64,000 nucleotides of DNA from Bifidobacterium scardovii JCM 12489 = DSM 13734 (GTDB taxonomy: Bacteria > Actinomycetota > Actinomycetes > Actinomycetales > Bifidobacteriaceae): assembly GCF_001042635.1 (NCBI RefSeq), contig NZ_AP012331.1, forward strand, positions 2,852,001-2,916,000, written 5' to 3'. Numbering within the stretch: the first letter of the stretch is position 1; every line of letters starts with the position of its first letter. The position numbers and the translations under genes were made by a program. Under the pieces are notes generated by a model, which saw nothing but the letters and a program-made list of their open reading frames with translations, was not told where the DNA came from and did no database searches. Shown piece by piece: positions 55,249 to 64,000 of this stretch.

Positions 55249-57462
55249 CTACAGCGAGGCGAGCTTCTTGAAATCGACGGGGCATTCGATCTGGCCCTTC
55301 AACTTGTCCAAGGAGTCCAGCGCGCCGCCGGAGCCCCCGGAACCGGAGGTATTCGTCGAATTCTTGTCCTCGGACGTGGAGCCTTGCGCGCCGGCATTGG
55401 CATCCGTCGAACCGTTGCCGTCAGTGCCGTTGCCGTCAGTGCCGTTGCCGTCAGTGCCGGTTCCGTCGATGCCGTCGCTTCCGGTCTCCCCGGCGGAGCC
55501 GGTGCCGATCAGCGCGTCCTCGGCCGCATCCGGCACGTTGCCTCCGCACTCGTCGATCACTTCGCCGGTGCCGGTGTACGTGCCGGTCTGGGAAATGATC
55601 GGCGTGGTGGCGACGCTCAGGTTGCTGGTGGCCTTTTCCGAGGCCCTCACGGTGTAGGCGATCGTGGTCGTGGACTCCGGGGCCAAGCCATCGGCGGAAT
55701 TGAGCACCACGAACTGGTGATCGGCGACGATGCCGTTCGTATCGTACGACGCGTTGTCATAGGCGATGGAGGTAATTTCGCCGCCGGCCGGCGCCATCAG
55801 TATCGTGGTCAGCCACATCGACCCCGATCCCGAGCTTCCCGTGACGAAGGTCGGCAGCTCCTTGGCCTGCTGCTTGGTCATCGTGTTGTGCAGCGTCACC
55901 ACGACCGTGTACTCGTCGCCAAGATCCTGCTCCGCGATGCCGCCGAGCACCGTCGACATGGCCGGCGCCTGCAGGCTGTCGTCCAAATACGTCTGGTTCC
56001 CCGCGAAGGTGTCGCCGCAGGTCTTGGTGATCTTCACCTTCATGTCCAGGTACCAGTCCAGCTTGCTGGCGGTCATCTCGTTCAGGTACACGCCGCTGAC
56101 CGGCGTGGCCTCGTCGCCGGGCAGCAGGCCGGCGACGTTGGCGTCCAATATGCGCGTCTGCACCAGAGCGGCCAGCTCCTCGTCCTGCTGCATCCACAGC
56201 TTGAAATGGCTGTCCGCCGAAGAATCGCGGATCGCCTTGAGCACGCCGGACAGCGACGATCCATCCATGCCGGAGAACACGCTGGTCATGATCTCCTTGG
56301 ACGCATTGTTGGTGTACGCGTTCTGTTCCTCGAAATCGGGATGCTGGGAGTACAGCTCGTCCAGGAAGAACTTGACCGTGTTCGTGCCGTCCAGCACCTT
56401 GCCGTCGGACAGCTTCACGGAACCGGTCGCCCCGATGAGCGACTGCAGGAACACCGGGTCCAGGGCCAGCACGCCGGAGACGTCCGCGTTCTCATGGCCT
56501 TCCTGCGATTTCCACAGGTTGGCCAGCGTGATCGCGGCCCTGCGGAAATTCGGGTTCATCGTGGTGGTCTGCGGGTACTTCCAGATCCACTCGCCGAATA
56601 CCTCGGCCTCCTGCACGTTCTCGTCGTCGAACGGCTGATCGGCGTACTTCAGGTTGGTCGTCGCCGTGAAATCGCCGATCGTCACCTTGCCGTGATCGGC
56701 CGTGATCGCGGCGATGTTGCCGACCATGCCGCCGCCCGAACGCAGCTCCGCCGGGTTGTAGATCACCGCGAGATAGGTGCGCGCGCCGTTCTCGCCGAGC
56801 AGCTGGGGAATGAGATTGACCAGCTCGTCGTACTCGTCGAGCAGGGTGTCCACCGATGCCAGACCGGACTTGCCTGCATTGAGCAGCTTGGAGGTCACGC
56901 CGAGCGTCGGCTGCTGCAAGGTGTTCAGCTTGGCGGTTTCCGTCTTGATGTCGGCGCGGGCCTGCTTCACGATCTTCGGCATCGCGGTCAGCGCGCTCAG
57001 ATCCACGGTCTTGTCCTGCATGGAGAAGCCGGAGAGGCTCCCGGCCAGATTCGCCGCATCCGTGAAGGGGCCGTCGACCAGATTGCCGACCGAGTCGAGC
57101 ATGGCGCGGGCCGCATCGATATCGGCGCCGTACGCGGTATGGTCGCGGAAGAAGGTCCATTGCGGCCGGTTCAGTTCGTCGCGCAGCCCGCGCGTGGACG
57201 ACACCAGTTCCTTGGCCGCCGACGAGATGTCCTTATCCCCGCCGCAGCCCAGCGCCGTATTGGCCAGGTTCTCGCTGGCATCGACCAGACGGCTTACGTT
57301 GCTGAGCATCACCAGGGCGGAGATGCCGTAGATACCGACCACCGACAGCGCCGCCCCGGCCAGCAGCGACAGCACGAACAGCGCCACGCGCTTGGGCGTC
57401 ACGGCTTCCGACAGATTGCCGTGCCCCGTGTGGGTAATATGCTTAGGCGCGATCGGACGCAT
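55249..57462 (-). CDS. DUF4012 domain membrane-anchored protein
   Basis: A 737-residue protein with one N-terminal membrane segment (about 26-50) and a large extracellular part. The NPAELRSGGGMVGNIAAIT motif near residue 230 and the DPVFLQSLIGATGSV block near 345 identify the DUF4012 family, often found beside polysaccharide gene clusters in actinobacteria and firmicutes; its role is unproven. The last 100 residues are Gly/Thr/Asp/Asn-rich, with GTDGN repeated three times by a 15-bp unit, then a Ser/Gly stretch and a Cys-containing tail. GAGGTAACGT precedes the ATG at 57462. It may act on exported polymer at the cell surface. Confidence 0.87.
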   Translation of the reverse strand: MRPIAPKHITHTGHGNLSEAVTPKRVALFVLSLLAGAALSVVGIYGISALVMLSNVSRLVDASENLANTALGCGGDKDISSAAKELVSSTRGLRDELNRPQWTFFRDHTAYGADIDAARAMLDSVGNLVDGPFTDAANLAGSLSGFSMQDKTVDLSALTAMPKIVKQARADIKTETAKLNTLQQPTLGVTSKLLNAGKSGLASVDTLLDEYDELVNLIPQLLGENGARTYLAVIYNPAELRSGGGMVGNIAAITADHGKVTIGDFTATTNLKYADQPFDDENVQEAEVFGEWIWKYPQTTTMNPNFRRAAITLANLWKSQEGHENADVSGVLALDPVFLQSLIGATGSVKLSDGKVLDGTNTVKFFLDELYSQHPDFEEQNAYTNNASKEIMTSVFSGMDGSSLSGVLKAIRDSSADSHFKLWMQQDEELAALVQTRILDANVAGLLPGDEATPVSGVYLNEMTASKLDWYLDMKVKITKTCGDTFAGNQTYLDDSLQAPAMSTVLGGIAEQDLGDEYTVVVTLHNTMTKQQAKELPTFVTGSSGSGSMWLTTILMAPAGGEITSIAYDNASYDTNGIVADHQFVVLNSADGLAPESTTTIAYTVRASEKATSNLSVATTPIISQTGTYTGTGEVIDECGGNVPDAAEDALIGTGSAGETGSDGIDGTGTDGNGTDGNGTDGNGSTDANAGAQGSTSEDKNSTNTSGSGGSGGALDSLDKLKGQIECPVDFKKLASL

Positions 57463-57806
57463 ACGTTACCTCATCTTTTGACTCACCGGAGTTGCGGTAC
57501 AACCTTTGATAGTAGCGCGCCGGTCTTACGACGCCCCTGCCCGATACGGGGAATTAGCCCATATTTCACGAAACCTGCGATAGTACCGGCGCCGCCCGGC
57601 AAATGCTCCCAGCTCCCTCTCAGACTTCTTGAAGGGGTATAACAGTATTGCGCAAGAAAAAATACACATAGCGCGGCCATAGTGTTGCCACGGGATGCTT
57701 TCGCTGTGAGCAGCCTCGCTGGTGGCATCCCGGCCAACGCTGAAATACACGGTCGTACGTCCCGCGATGGGGTGCTGCGGCCGACAGAGAACTGGAGAAG
57801 TGCTGT
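57463..57806. other. Divergent intergenic region between DUF4012 and FtsX-like genes
   Basis: These 344 bases hold no gene. They should contain divergent promoters for the two neighbouring genes, but I cannot assign -10 and -35 elements with confidence. A run of six A on the + strand lies near 57656, in a more AT-rich part. Confidence 0.5.
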
Positions 57807-59147
57807 ATGTTCGTTCTCAAGAACGCTTGGGCGCAGCTTATCCGCCACAAGTGGCGGACATTGCTCACGCTGATCGTCACCACGGTCGTCGCTTTCGGAT
57901 CGTTGTTCGGCCTGTCGATCGGGCAGGCGAACACCACCGCAACCACCACCGACCGGGATGCGCTGGCTCCGGGCGCCGTCGTGCGCATGACCGCCGCGCA
58001 GCAGGCCAAGCGCGATGGCGCCGATCCGGATTGGACCAAGAACTACCTGTCCACCAACGACTACAACGACTACTACGCCGTGGTGACGGGCGCCTCGATC
58101 ACGCTGTCCAACGTGAACGCCTCGATGTCCATCCCAGTGCGCCAGACCAGCGGCTCGGTCCAGGCCATCGCGGGCACCGATGACCAGGATGCGGACAAGA
58201 CCGGCGGCGAATTCACGCTCAAGGCGTTCACGTCGGTGCAGACCGCGCGCGACAACGATCTCGGATCGTACACCGTGGTCAAGGGCAAGCACCTGAGCTA
58301 TTCGGGCAACGCCCCGAAGGGCGCCCTGATCTCCCAGGCACTGGCCGACAAGAACAACCTCAAGGTCGGCGACGAGATCACCGTGGCCAGCCCGACCGAC
58401 GCCTCGAAGACGCAGAAGCTCACCGTGCGCGGCATCTACCAGTACAACGACGAGGCCGCCGCAGGCCAGGGCTCGGACGCCAAGCTCGCCAAGGACAACC
58501 GCGACAATGCGATCTACGTCGCCTACAACACGCTGTATACCACCGGCCTGACCAACGAAAAGGGCAGCGGCTGGGAGGTCCCCGACCTGAGCTACGTCTT
58601 CGAGTTCTCGAGCATGAAGGACTACAACACCTTCAAGACCAAGGCCGCCAAGAAGATCGCCAAGGGCTATGAGATCTCGTCCCCGACGATCACCAAGTAC
58701 GAGAAGAAGATCGCGCCGCTGACCGAGTTCAACGCCACGATGCGGACCGTGACCGTCGCGCTGCTCGCCGGAGGCGGCGTGCTGCTGCTCCTGTTCGTGC
58801 TGCTTGGCGTCGCCCGCCGCTCCGGCGAGATCGGCACGGCGCTGGTGTGCGGCGTGACGCGCGGCCTGATCGGATGGCAGTTCATGCTGGAGGTGTTCAT
58901 CCCCACGCTGGTCGGCCTGGCGATCGGTCTGCTGGCCGGCGGTCTGTCGGCCAAGCCGCTGGGCGCGGCGCTGGCCGGAGGCTATGCGACGCCGGTGACC
59001 GGCGCGATGGTCTGGCATGTGGCATGGATCGGACTGGTCTCCATACTGGTGCTGGCGGTCATCGCCGCGCTGCGCACCGCATGCTTCGGCACCGGCACGC
59101 TGTTCAAGGCGCGTGAGAACGATCGGAACACGGAGGCGACGGCATGA
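57807..59147 (+). CDS. FtsX/MacB-like ABC permease
   Basis: A 446-residue membrane protein of the FtsX type. An N-terminal segment (about 18-40, LTLIVTTVVAFGSLFGLSIG) precedes a large extracellular domain with Ala/Thr/Ser-rich sequence to about residue 310, then three segments at about 315-335, 360-385 and 405-430. GGAGAA lies upstream of the ATG. The architecture is that of mechanotransmission transporters, which transmit ATPase motion to an extracellular partner rather than moving substrate through the membrane. Its stop overlaps the next gene, the ABC-domain partner. The partner lacks key ATPase motifs. Confidence 0.87.
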   Translation: MFVLKNAWAQLIRHKWRTLLTLIVTTVVAFGSLFGLSIGQANTTATTTDRDALAPGAVVRMTAAQQAKRDGADPDWTKNYLSTNDYNDYYAVVTGASITLSNVNASMSIPVRQTSGSVQAIAGTDDQDADKTGGEFTLKAFTSVQTARDNDLGSYTVVKGKHLSYSGNAPKGALISQALADKNNLKVGDEITVASPTDASKTQKLTVRGIYQYNDEAAAGQGSDAKLAKDNRDNAIYVAYNTLYTTGLTNEKGSGWEVPDLSYVFEFSSMKDYNTFKTKAAKKIAKGYEISSPTITKYEKKIAPLTEFNATMRTVTVALLAGGGVLLLLFVLLGVARRSGEIGTALVCGVTRGLIGWQFMLEVFIPTLVGLAIGLLAGGLSAKPLGAALAGGYATPVTGAMVWHVAWIGLVSILVLAVIAALRTACFGTGTLFKARENDRNTEATA

Positions 59148-60277
59148 GCGAGCACGATATGGACAAGGACATGAAGATGACCGATAACGAACCGCTGGAA
59201 ACCGCAGCCGGCACGGTTGACGCAGTCGCCGACGGCGCGGAGGACGCCGCAGGGGCGACCTCCGACGTGGCCGACGAGGTCCGGTTCAGCATCGTGTTCG
59301 ACGATGACGACGACGAGGCTCCCGCCGCAACGGAGGTGGACGCCGCCGATGGTGCGGACGCCGCCGATGACGCCGGGGCGCAGACCGCGTCGGCGGCCGC
59401 CGACGAGCCCGCGGAACCGGCCGCAGCCCCGGAGAGCGTATCCGACGAGGCCGCAGCGGCCAACGCGGCGCGTGTGAACGAAACCTTGGCGCTGAACGCC
59501 AAGGCCGCCGCCAAGACCGCGCAGCCAGCCGTGGAAAGCGCAGCAGCCGAGCCGGCCGCGATGCGGCTGTCGGCCCGCCTGGACAAGGAACTCAACCGCA
59601 CCGAGGACAAGGTCCTGCTCCGCTCGTACCCGACGCTCGCGTTCAAGAAGGTGACGCTCACCGATCCCAAGACCGGGCACAACACGCTCGACCGTGTGGA
59701 CGCCTCGTTCTACGCCGGCCACACCTACGCGATCCGCGTGGAGAGCGACGACGAGCGCGTGGCCCTGCTCAGCGTGATGACCGGCATGATGCGGCCCACG
59801 GACGGCGCGGTGATGAACAAGAGCCTGAACGTGCTGGAGATCGAGCCGGGCGAGCTGCGCGCGCACCGTCTCGGCATCATTCCGCAGCGCTACGCCCTGC
59901 GCGACGATCTGAGCGCCGAGAAGAACGTGCTCTATGCGATGGACGCCTCCGGACGCACCTTCCTCAAGCCCAAGCCCGTGATCGCCCGCGAGCTGCTGCA
60001 TTACGTCCATTTCGACACCGAAACGCCGAACGCGCCGGTCGGCAAGCTGCCCGTGGTGCAGCAGCGGCTGGTGGCCATCGCGCGCGCGATGGCGTGCGAG
60101 GCGGAGATCGTCATCGCCGACGAGCCAACCGGCGGCTTGGACATGGACGACAGCGTCACCGTGATGCGCACGCTGCTGTCGCTCACCCACGCCGATCCCA
60201 AGCGCTGCGTGATCCTCATCACCGGCGACGACGAGGTGGCCGAAGTCGCCGAAAGCGTCCTCGACCTGCGGAGCTAG
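59144..60277 (+). CDS. ABC ATPase-like protein with degenerate Walker A, signature and H-loop
   Basis: A 377-residue partner for the FtsX-like permease, its ATG overlapping the permease stop. Residues 1-155 are an Ala/Asp/Glu-rich, probably disordered extension. The ABC-like domain runs from about 163. Walker B IVIADEP (322-328) and the Q-loop PQ (247-248) remain. The P-loop place (about 198-206, RVESDDERV) has no Gly-rich loop or Lys. The signature place reads LPVVQ instead of LSGGQ. The H-loop place has Gly (TGDD) instead of His. So it can hardly hydrolyse ATP as usual. It may be a pseudo-ATPase or the pair may need another ATPase. The gene shows no stop or frameshift, so it is not an obvious pseudogene. 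Confidence 0.8.
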   Translation: MSEHDMDKDMKMTDNEPLETAAGTVDAVADGAEDAAGATSDVADEVRFSIVFDDDDDEAPAATEVDAADGADAADDAGAQTASAAADEPAEPAAAPESVSDEAAAANAARVNETLALNAKAAAKTAQPAVESAAAEPAAMRLSARLDKELNRTEDKVLLRSYPTLAFKKVTLTDPKTGHNTLDRVDASFYAGHTYAIRVESDDERVALLSVMTGMMRPTDGAVMNKSLNVLEIEPGELRAHRLGIIPQRYALRDDLSAEKNVLYAMDASGRTFLKPKPVIARELLHYVHFDTETPNAPVGKLPVVQQRLVAIARAMACEAEIVIADEPTGGLDMDDSVTVMRTLLSLTHADPKRCVILITGDDEVAEVAESVLDLRS

Positions 60278-60296
60278 CTGACACCGGACGCCTATT

Positions 60297-60405
60297 CCCG
60301 GGTTTTACACGGAAAATGGGCCCTACGCGTGTAAAACCCGGGAATTTCACCTGATGACTACCGGGTTGTACACGCGTAGGGCCCATTTTCCGTGTAAAAC
60401 CCGGG
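60297..60405. repeat. Long near-perfect inverted repeat after the ABC-like gene
   Basis: Two arms of about 45 bases (60297-60342 and 60361-60405) are inverse copies with one internal mismatch and an 18-base spacer. Each arm is itself bounded by CCGGGTTTTACACG and CGTGTAAAACCCGG-type ends, so it can fold in more than one way. GGGCCC lies in the centre of both arms. Placed after the gene, it could be a strong terminator, but it is longer than any other hairpin here. Confidence 0.75.
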
Positions 60406-60420
60406 AGCAGCCCCACTCCA

Positions 60421-60441
60421 GCTCCCCTCCCCGAGGGGAGC
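60421..60441. repeat. CTCCCC/GGGGAG palindromic repeat
   Basis: GCTCCCCTC-ccc-GAGGGGAGC, followed by CAGACATG as in the repeat at 25471. It lies between the long inverted repeat and the HD-domain gene. Confidence 0.7.
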
Positions 60442-60477
60442 CAGACATGTGGTTGCCTCAGTCCGCCCCACGCCGGC

Positions 60478-61173
60478 TCAGATCATCCGCATGTGGTAGC
60501 GCTCGGCGAGCGCGGCGATGTCGGGGCGGCCGTACCGTTCCACCAGTTCCAGCCAGCGCCGGCGGTTCTCCTCGCCGAATCGGGCCGCGCGGGCGGTATA
60601 GGCGTCCACGGAGACGAATTTCGGCGGCACCGATTTGCTGTGGTATTTGTCGGCCACCATCACGGTCTCCTGCTCCAGGGTCACCGGCACGTAGTCGGCC
60701 GGAGGCAACGGCAGGCCCTGCGCCTCCACCTGCGCCCGGGTGAGCCCGACGCCGGTGTGGTTGCGCGCGAATTCCGCCACGGACTCGTCGATGCCCTCGT
60801 CCAGCAGGTACTCGTAGCCGAGCAGGCCGTGCAGAATGTATCGTTTGCCGCTGAATTTCAGCGGTTCCCCGTCCGAGCCATCATGCTTGAGCACCCGATA
60901 GGTGCCGATGTCGTGCAGCAGCCCGCCGATCATCGCCATATGCTCGTCGAGCAGCCGCGGGGGCACGGTGCCGCCGACCACGCCGCCGCTGTCTTCCGCA
61001 TCCCCCGGCTGGCAGCGCCTGGTGAACAGTGCGTTCTGCCGCCGCACCAGCTGGCATGCGATCGTAGCCACGATCACGCAGTGCGTATGGATCAGCTCGT
61101 ACGCCGCCTCGGACGGCGCTATCTTCCTGTGCAGTTCGTCGATCTGCTCCAATGACGGAATAATCCCACTCAT
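60478..61173 (-). CDS. HD-domain phosphohydrolase-like protein
   Basis: A 231-residue cytoplasmic protein of the HD superfamily. The metal-binding pattern is H31, then H87-D88 in GGLLHDIGTYR, further His at HGLLGYEYL (about 112) and NHTGVG (about 138), and Asp in MVADKYHS. Such proteins hydrolyse phosphoesters of nucleotides or signalling molecules; substrate unknown. An Asp/Gly/Pro-rich insertion (about 55-72) precedes the HD helix. It runs leftward like the neighbouring glutamine amidotransferase, 48 bases apart. Confidence 0.85.
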   Translation of the reverse strand: MSGIIPSLEQIDELHRKIAPSEAAYELIHTHCVIVATIACQLVRRQNALFTRRCQPGDAEDSGGVVGGTVPPRLLDEHMAMIGGLLHDIGTYRVLKHDGSDGEPLKFSGKRYILHGLLGYEYLLDEGIDESVAEFARNHTGVGLTRAQVEAQGLPLPPADYVPVTLEQETVMVADKYHSKSVPPKFVSVDAYTARAARFGEENRRRWLELVERYGRPDIAALAERYHMRMI

Positions 61174-61221
61174 ACCGCCATTGTAGGCATCCGCATGCGG
61201 GGAACCGGACAGGGAGCCCGG

Positions 61222-62091
61222 TCAGATGGAGCACACGCGGAACTCGCCGGTGCGGTTGGACGCGATGATCATCTCGTCGTTATGCAGCTCGCGCCAGCCA
61301 TCGGCCTCATCCTGGAGGAACCCGGAGCTGGCGACCACGACGCCGGCACGCTGCCCGTCCTCGTCGCGCAGCGACCGGTAGCGCAGCACGCGGTAGTCGT
61401 GCGCCTTCTCGCCCTTGCCGTACTCGTCGTAGATCTCGACGATGCGCGGGCTGGTCTTCTCGCGGCCGGCCGCGCACAGCGCGATGAGCTGGTCCTCGCT
61501 CTGAATCATGCAGTTGTAGCTGGACTTCGGGTAGGCCTGGCGCAGCTGGCGCACGGCCTGAGCCACGGCCTCGTCGAGCGCGAAGCCGAACGCGATGTAC
61601 TCCAGGATCACCGAAAAGAAGATCGCGGAATCGGAACGCCCGCCGGTGGAAAGGAACGCGCCCTGATTGACCGGGTACGAACGGTTGCGCACAATGTTCA
61701 CGCCGTTGTCGTCGGAGATGTCGCCGTTGTGGATGAAGCTCAGGCCGTTCGCGAAGAACGGTTGCTGGTTCTCCATGATCAGCGGCAGGTTCGAGCTGGC
61801 CAGTCGTAGATGCCACAGGGCGCCGCGCGCGGGGTCGGAGGCGAAATCGCCGAACAGCGAGTCGAAGCGTGCCGCGACCGTGCTCTTGTACAGTTTTACG
61901 CCGGTTTCCGGTGCGGGCGCGCCCCCGTCACGGGAGTACGGCCGCTCGCTCGGCTTGGACAGCAACGCAGTTCCCCAACCGTCGTTGTGGATCTCGCTGA
62001 GCTCCAGAAACTCGCGTGTCGCAGATTCGCCGAGAATGGCCTGCAGGCTCGTATTGGCCCCGGCCGCTGCGTATCCCAGTAATCTGCACAT
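61222..62091 (-). CDS. Class II glutamine amidotransferase domain protein
   Basis: A 289-residue Ntn-hydrolase of the class II glutamine amidotransferase type (YafJ/GlxB-like). The nucleophile is C2 directly after Met (MCRLLGY), which fixes the start. HNDGWGTAL near residue 36 and SGGRSDSAIFF near residue 150 match the glutaminase site, and FIHNGDISD lies near 120. A synthase partner domain is absent, so its acceptor is unknown. There is no Shine-Dalgarno; TACAGT lies eight bases before the ATG, so the transcript may be leaderless. The 70-base gap to kup holds no feature seen. Confidence 0.88.
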   Translation of the reverse strand: MCRLLGYAAAGANTSLQAILGESATREFLELSEIHNDGWGTALLSKPSERPYSRDGGAPAPETGVKLYKSTVAARFDSLFGDFASDPARGALWHLRLASSNLPLIMENQQPFFANGLSFIHNGDISDDNGVNIVRNRSYPVNQGAFLSTGGRSDSAIFFSVILEYIAFGFALDEAVAQAVRQLRQAYPKSSYNCMIQSEDQLIALCAAGREKTSPRIVEIYDEYGKGEKAHDYRVLRYRSLRDEDGQRAGVVVASSGFLQDEADGWRELHNDEMIIASNRTGEFRVCSI

Positions 62092-62161
62092 GGTTGATTA
62101 CTGTACCGGACACGCAGCGCGACTGGCGGGCCGGGATATACAAAATCCTTATAGCGCCCGT

Positions 62162-64000
<1,839 letters not shown>

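Noticed and set aside
55384..57642. 752-codon + strand frame opposite the DUF4012 gene
   Set aside because: Antisense artefact; DUF4012 motifs and a Shine-Dalgarno support the minus strand.
59144..60277. Degenerate ABC gene as a pseudogene
   Set aside because: There is no stop or frameshift, coupling to the permease is kept and Walker B is intact, so it is reported as a gene with lost motifs.

Overview
The window is high-GC actinobacterial DNA and most probably comes from the genus Bifidobacterium. The pointers are a GH127 beta-L-arabinofuranosidase whose active-site spacing matches the characterised bifidobacterial enzyme, a urease with fused gamma-beta subunit and its urea ABC importer, a PepC aminopeptidase, LacI regulators controlling ABC sugar uptake, and many short GC-rich palindromic repeats in the intergenic spaces. 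Species cannot be fixed from the sequence alone. No rRNA, tRNA, CRISPR array, transposase or phage gene was found.

Layout. (1) 0-5 kb: urease. The 3' end of ureF, ureG and ureD run rightward and converge on ureC and fused ureAB, which run leftward. (2) 5-8 kb: two AAA/DUF4143 ATPases, each preceded by palindromic operator-like DNA. (3) 8.2-12.1 kb: a membrane transporter and two tandem paralogous metal-dependent amidohydrolases, with a TGTGA-N6-TCACA palindrome upstream. (4) 12.5-14 kb: pepC, with an unusual Cys/Asp/Lys-rich insert. (5) 14.1-19.3 kb: urtABCDE, the urea importer, reading leftward. (6) 19.5-21.4 kb: upp and a glycerophosphodiester phosphodiesterase. (7) 21.7-30.6 kb: an arabinoside-use locus, in which two paralogous LacI regulators flank GH127 and a three-gene ABC importer. 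TGCGAAAA motifs lie upstream of both regulators. (8) 30.9-57.5 kb: a surface-polysaccharide region whose centre looks more AT-rich than its flanks. It holds an LTA-synthase-type sulfatase-fold enzyme, glycosyltransferases, a GtrB/GtrII pair, an RgpF-type rhamnan protein, an acyltransferase, a pyruvyltransferase, a nucleotide-sugar epimerase, the Wzm/Wzt exporter, dTDP-rhamnose genes (rmlB, rmlCD fusion, rmlA), a secreted GH25 muramidase, a large internally duplicated protein of unknown function, a DUF559-like protein and a DUF4012 protein. (9) 57.8-60.3 kb: an FtsX-like permease and an ABC ATPase homologue lacking key catalytic motifs. (10) 60.5-64 kb: an HD-domain protein, a class II glutamine amidotransferase and the 3' part of kup.

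Together the genes describe a gut-adapted saccharolytic cell. It can import urea and hydrolyse it for nitrogen, take up peptides or acyl-amino acids, release and import L-arabinose oligosaccharides, and build a decorated rhamnose-containing envelope polysaccharide exported by an ABC transporter.

The least explained signals are non-coding. Two inverted-repeat element families occur side by side at two distant loci. A palindromic repeat family sits inside the urease operons and shows compensatory base changes in its stem. A 45-bp near-perfect inverted repeat follows the degenerate ABC gene. Among proteins, the most unusual are the Cys-rich insert in PepC, the motif-less ABC ATPase, the internally duplicated 836-residue protein, and a LacI paralogue that has lost its hinge motif. 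All comparisons were made by reading; no alignment or database search was run.
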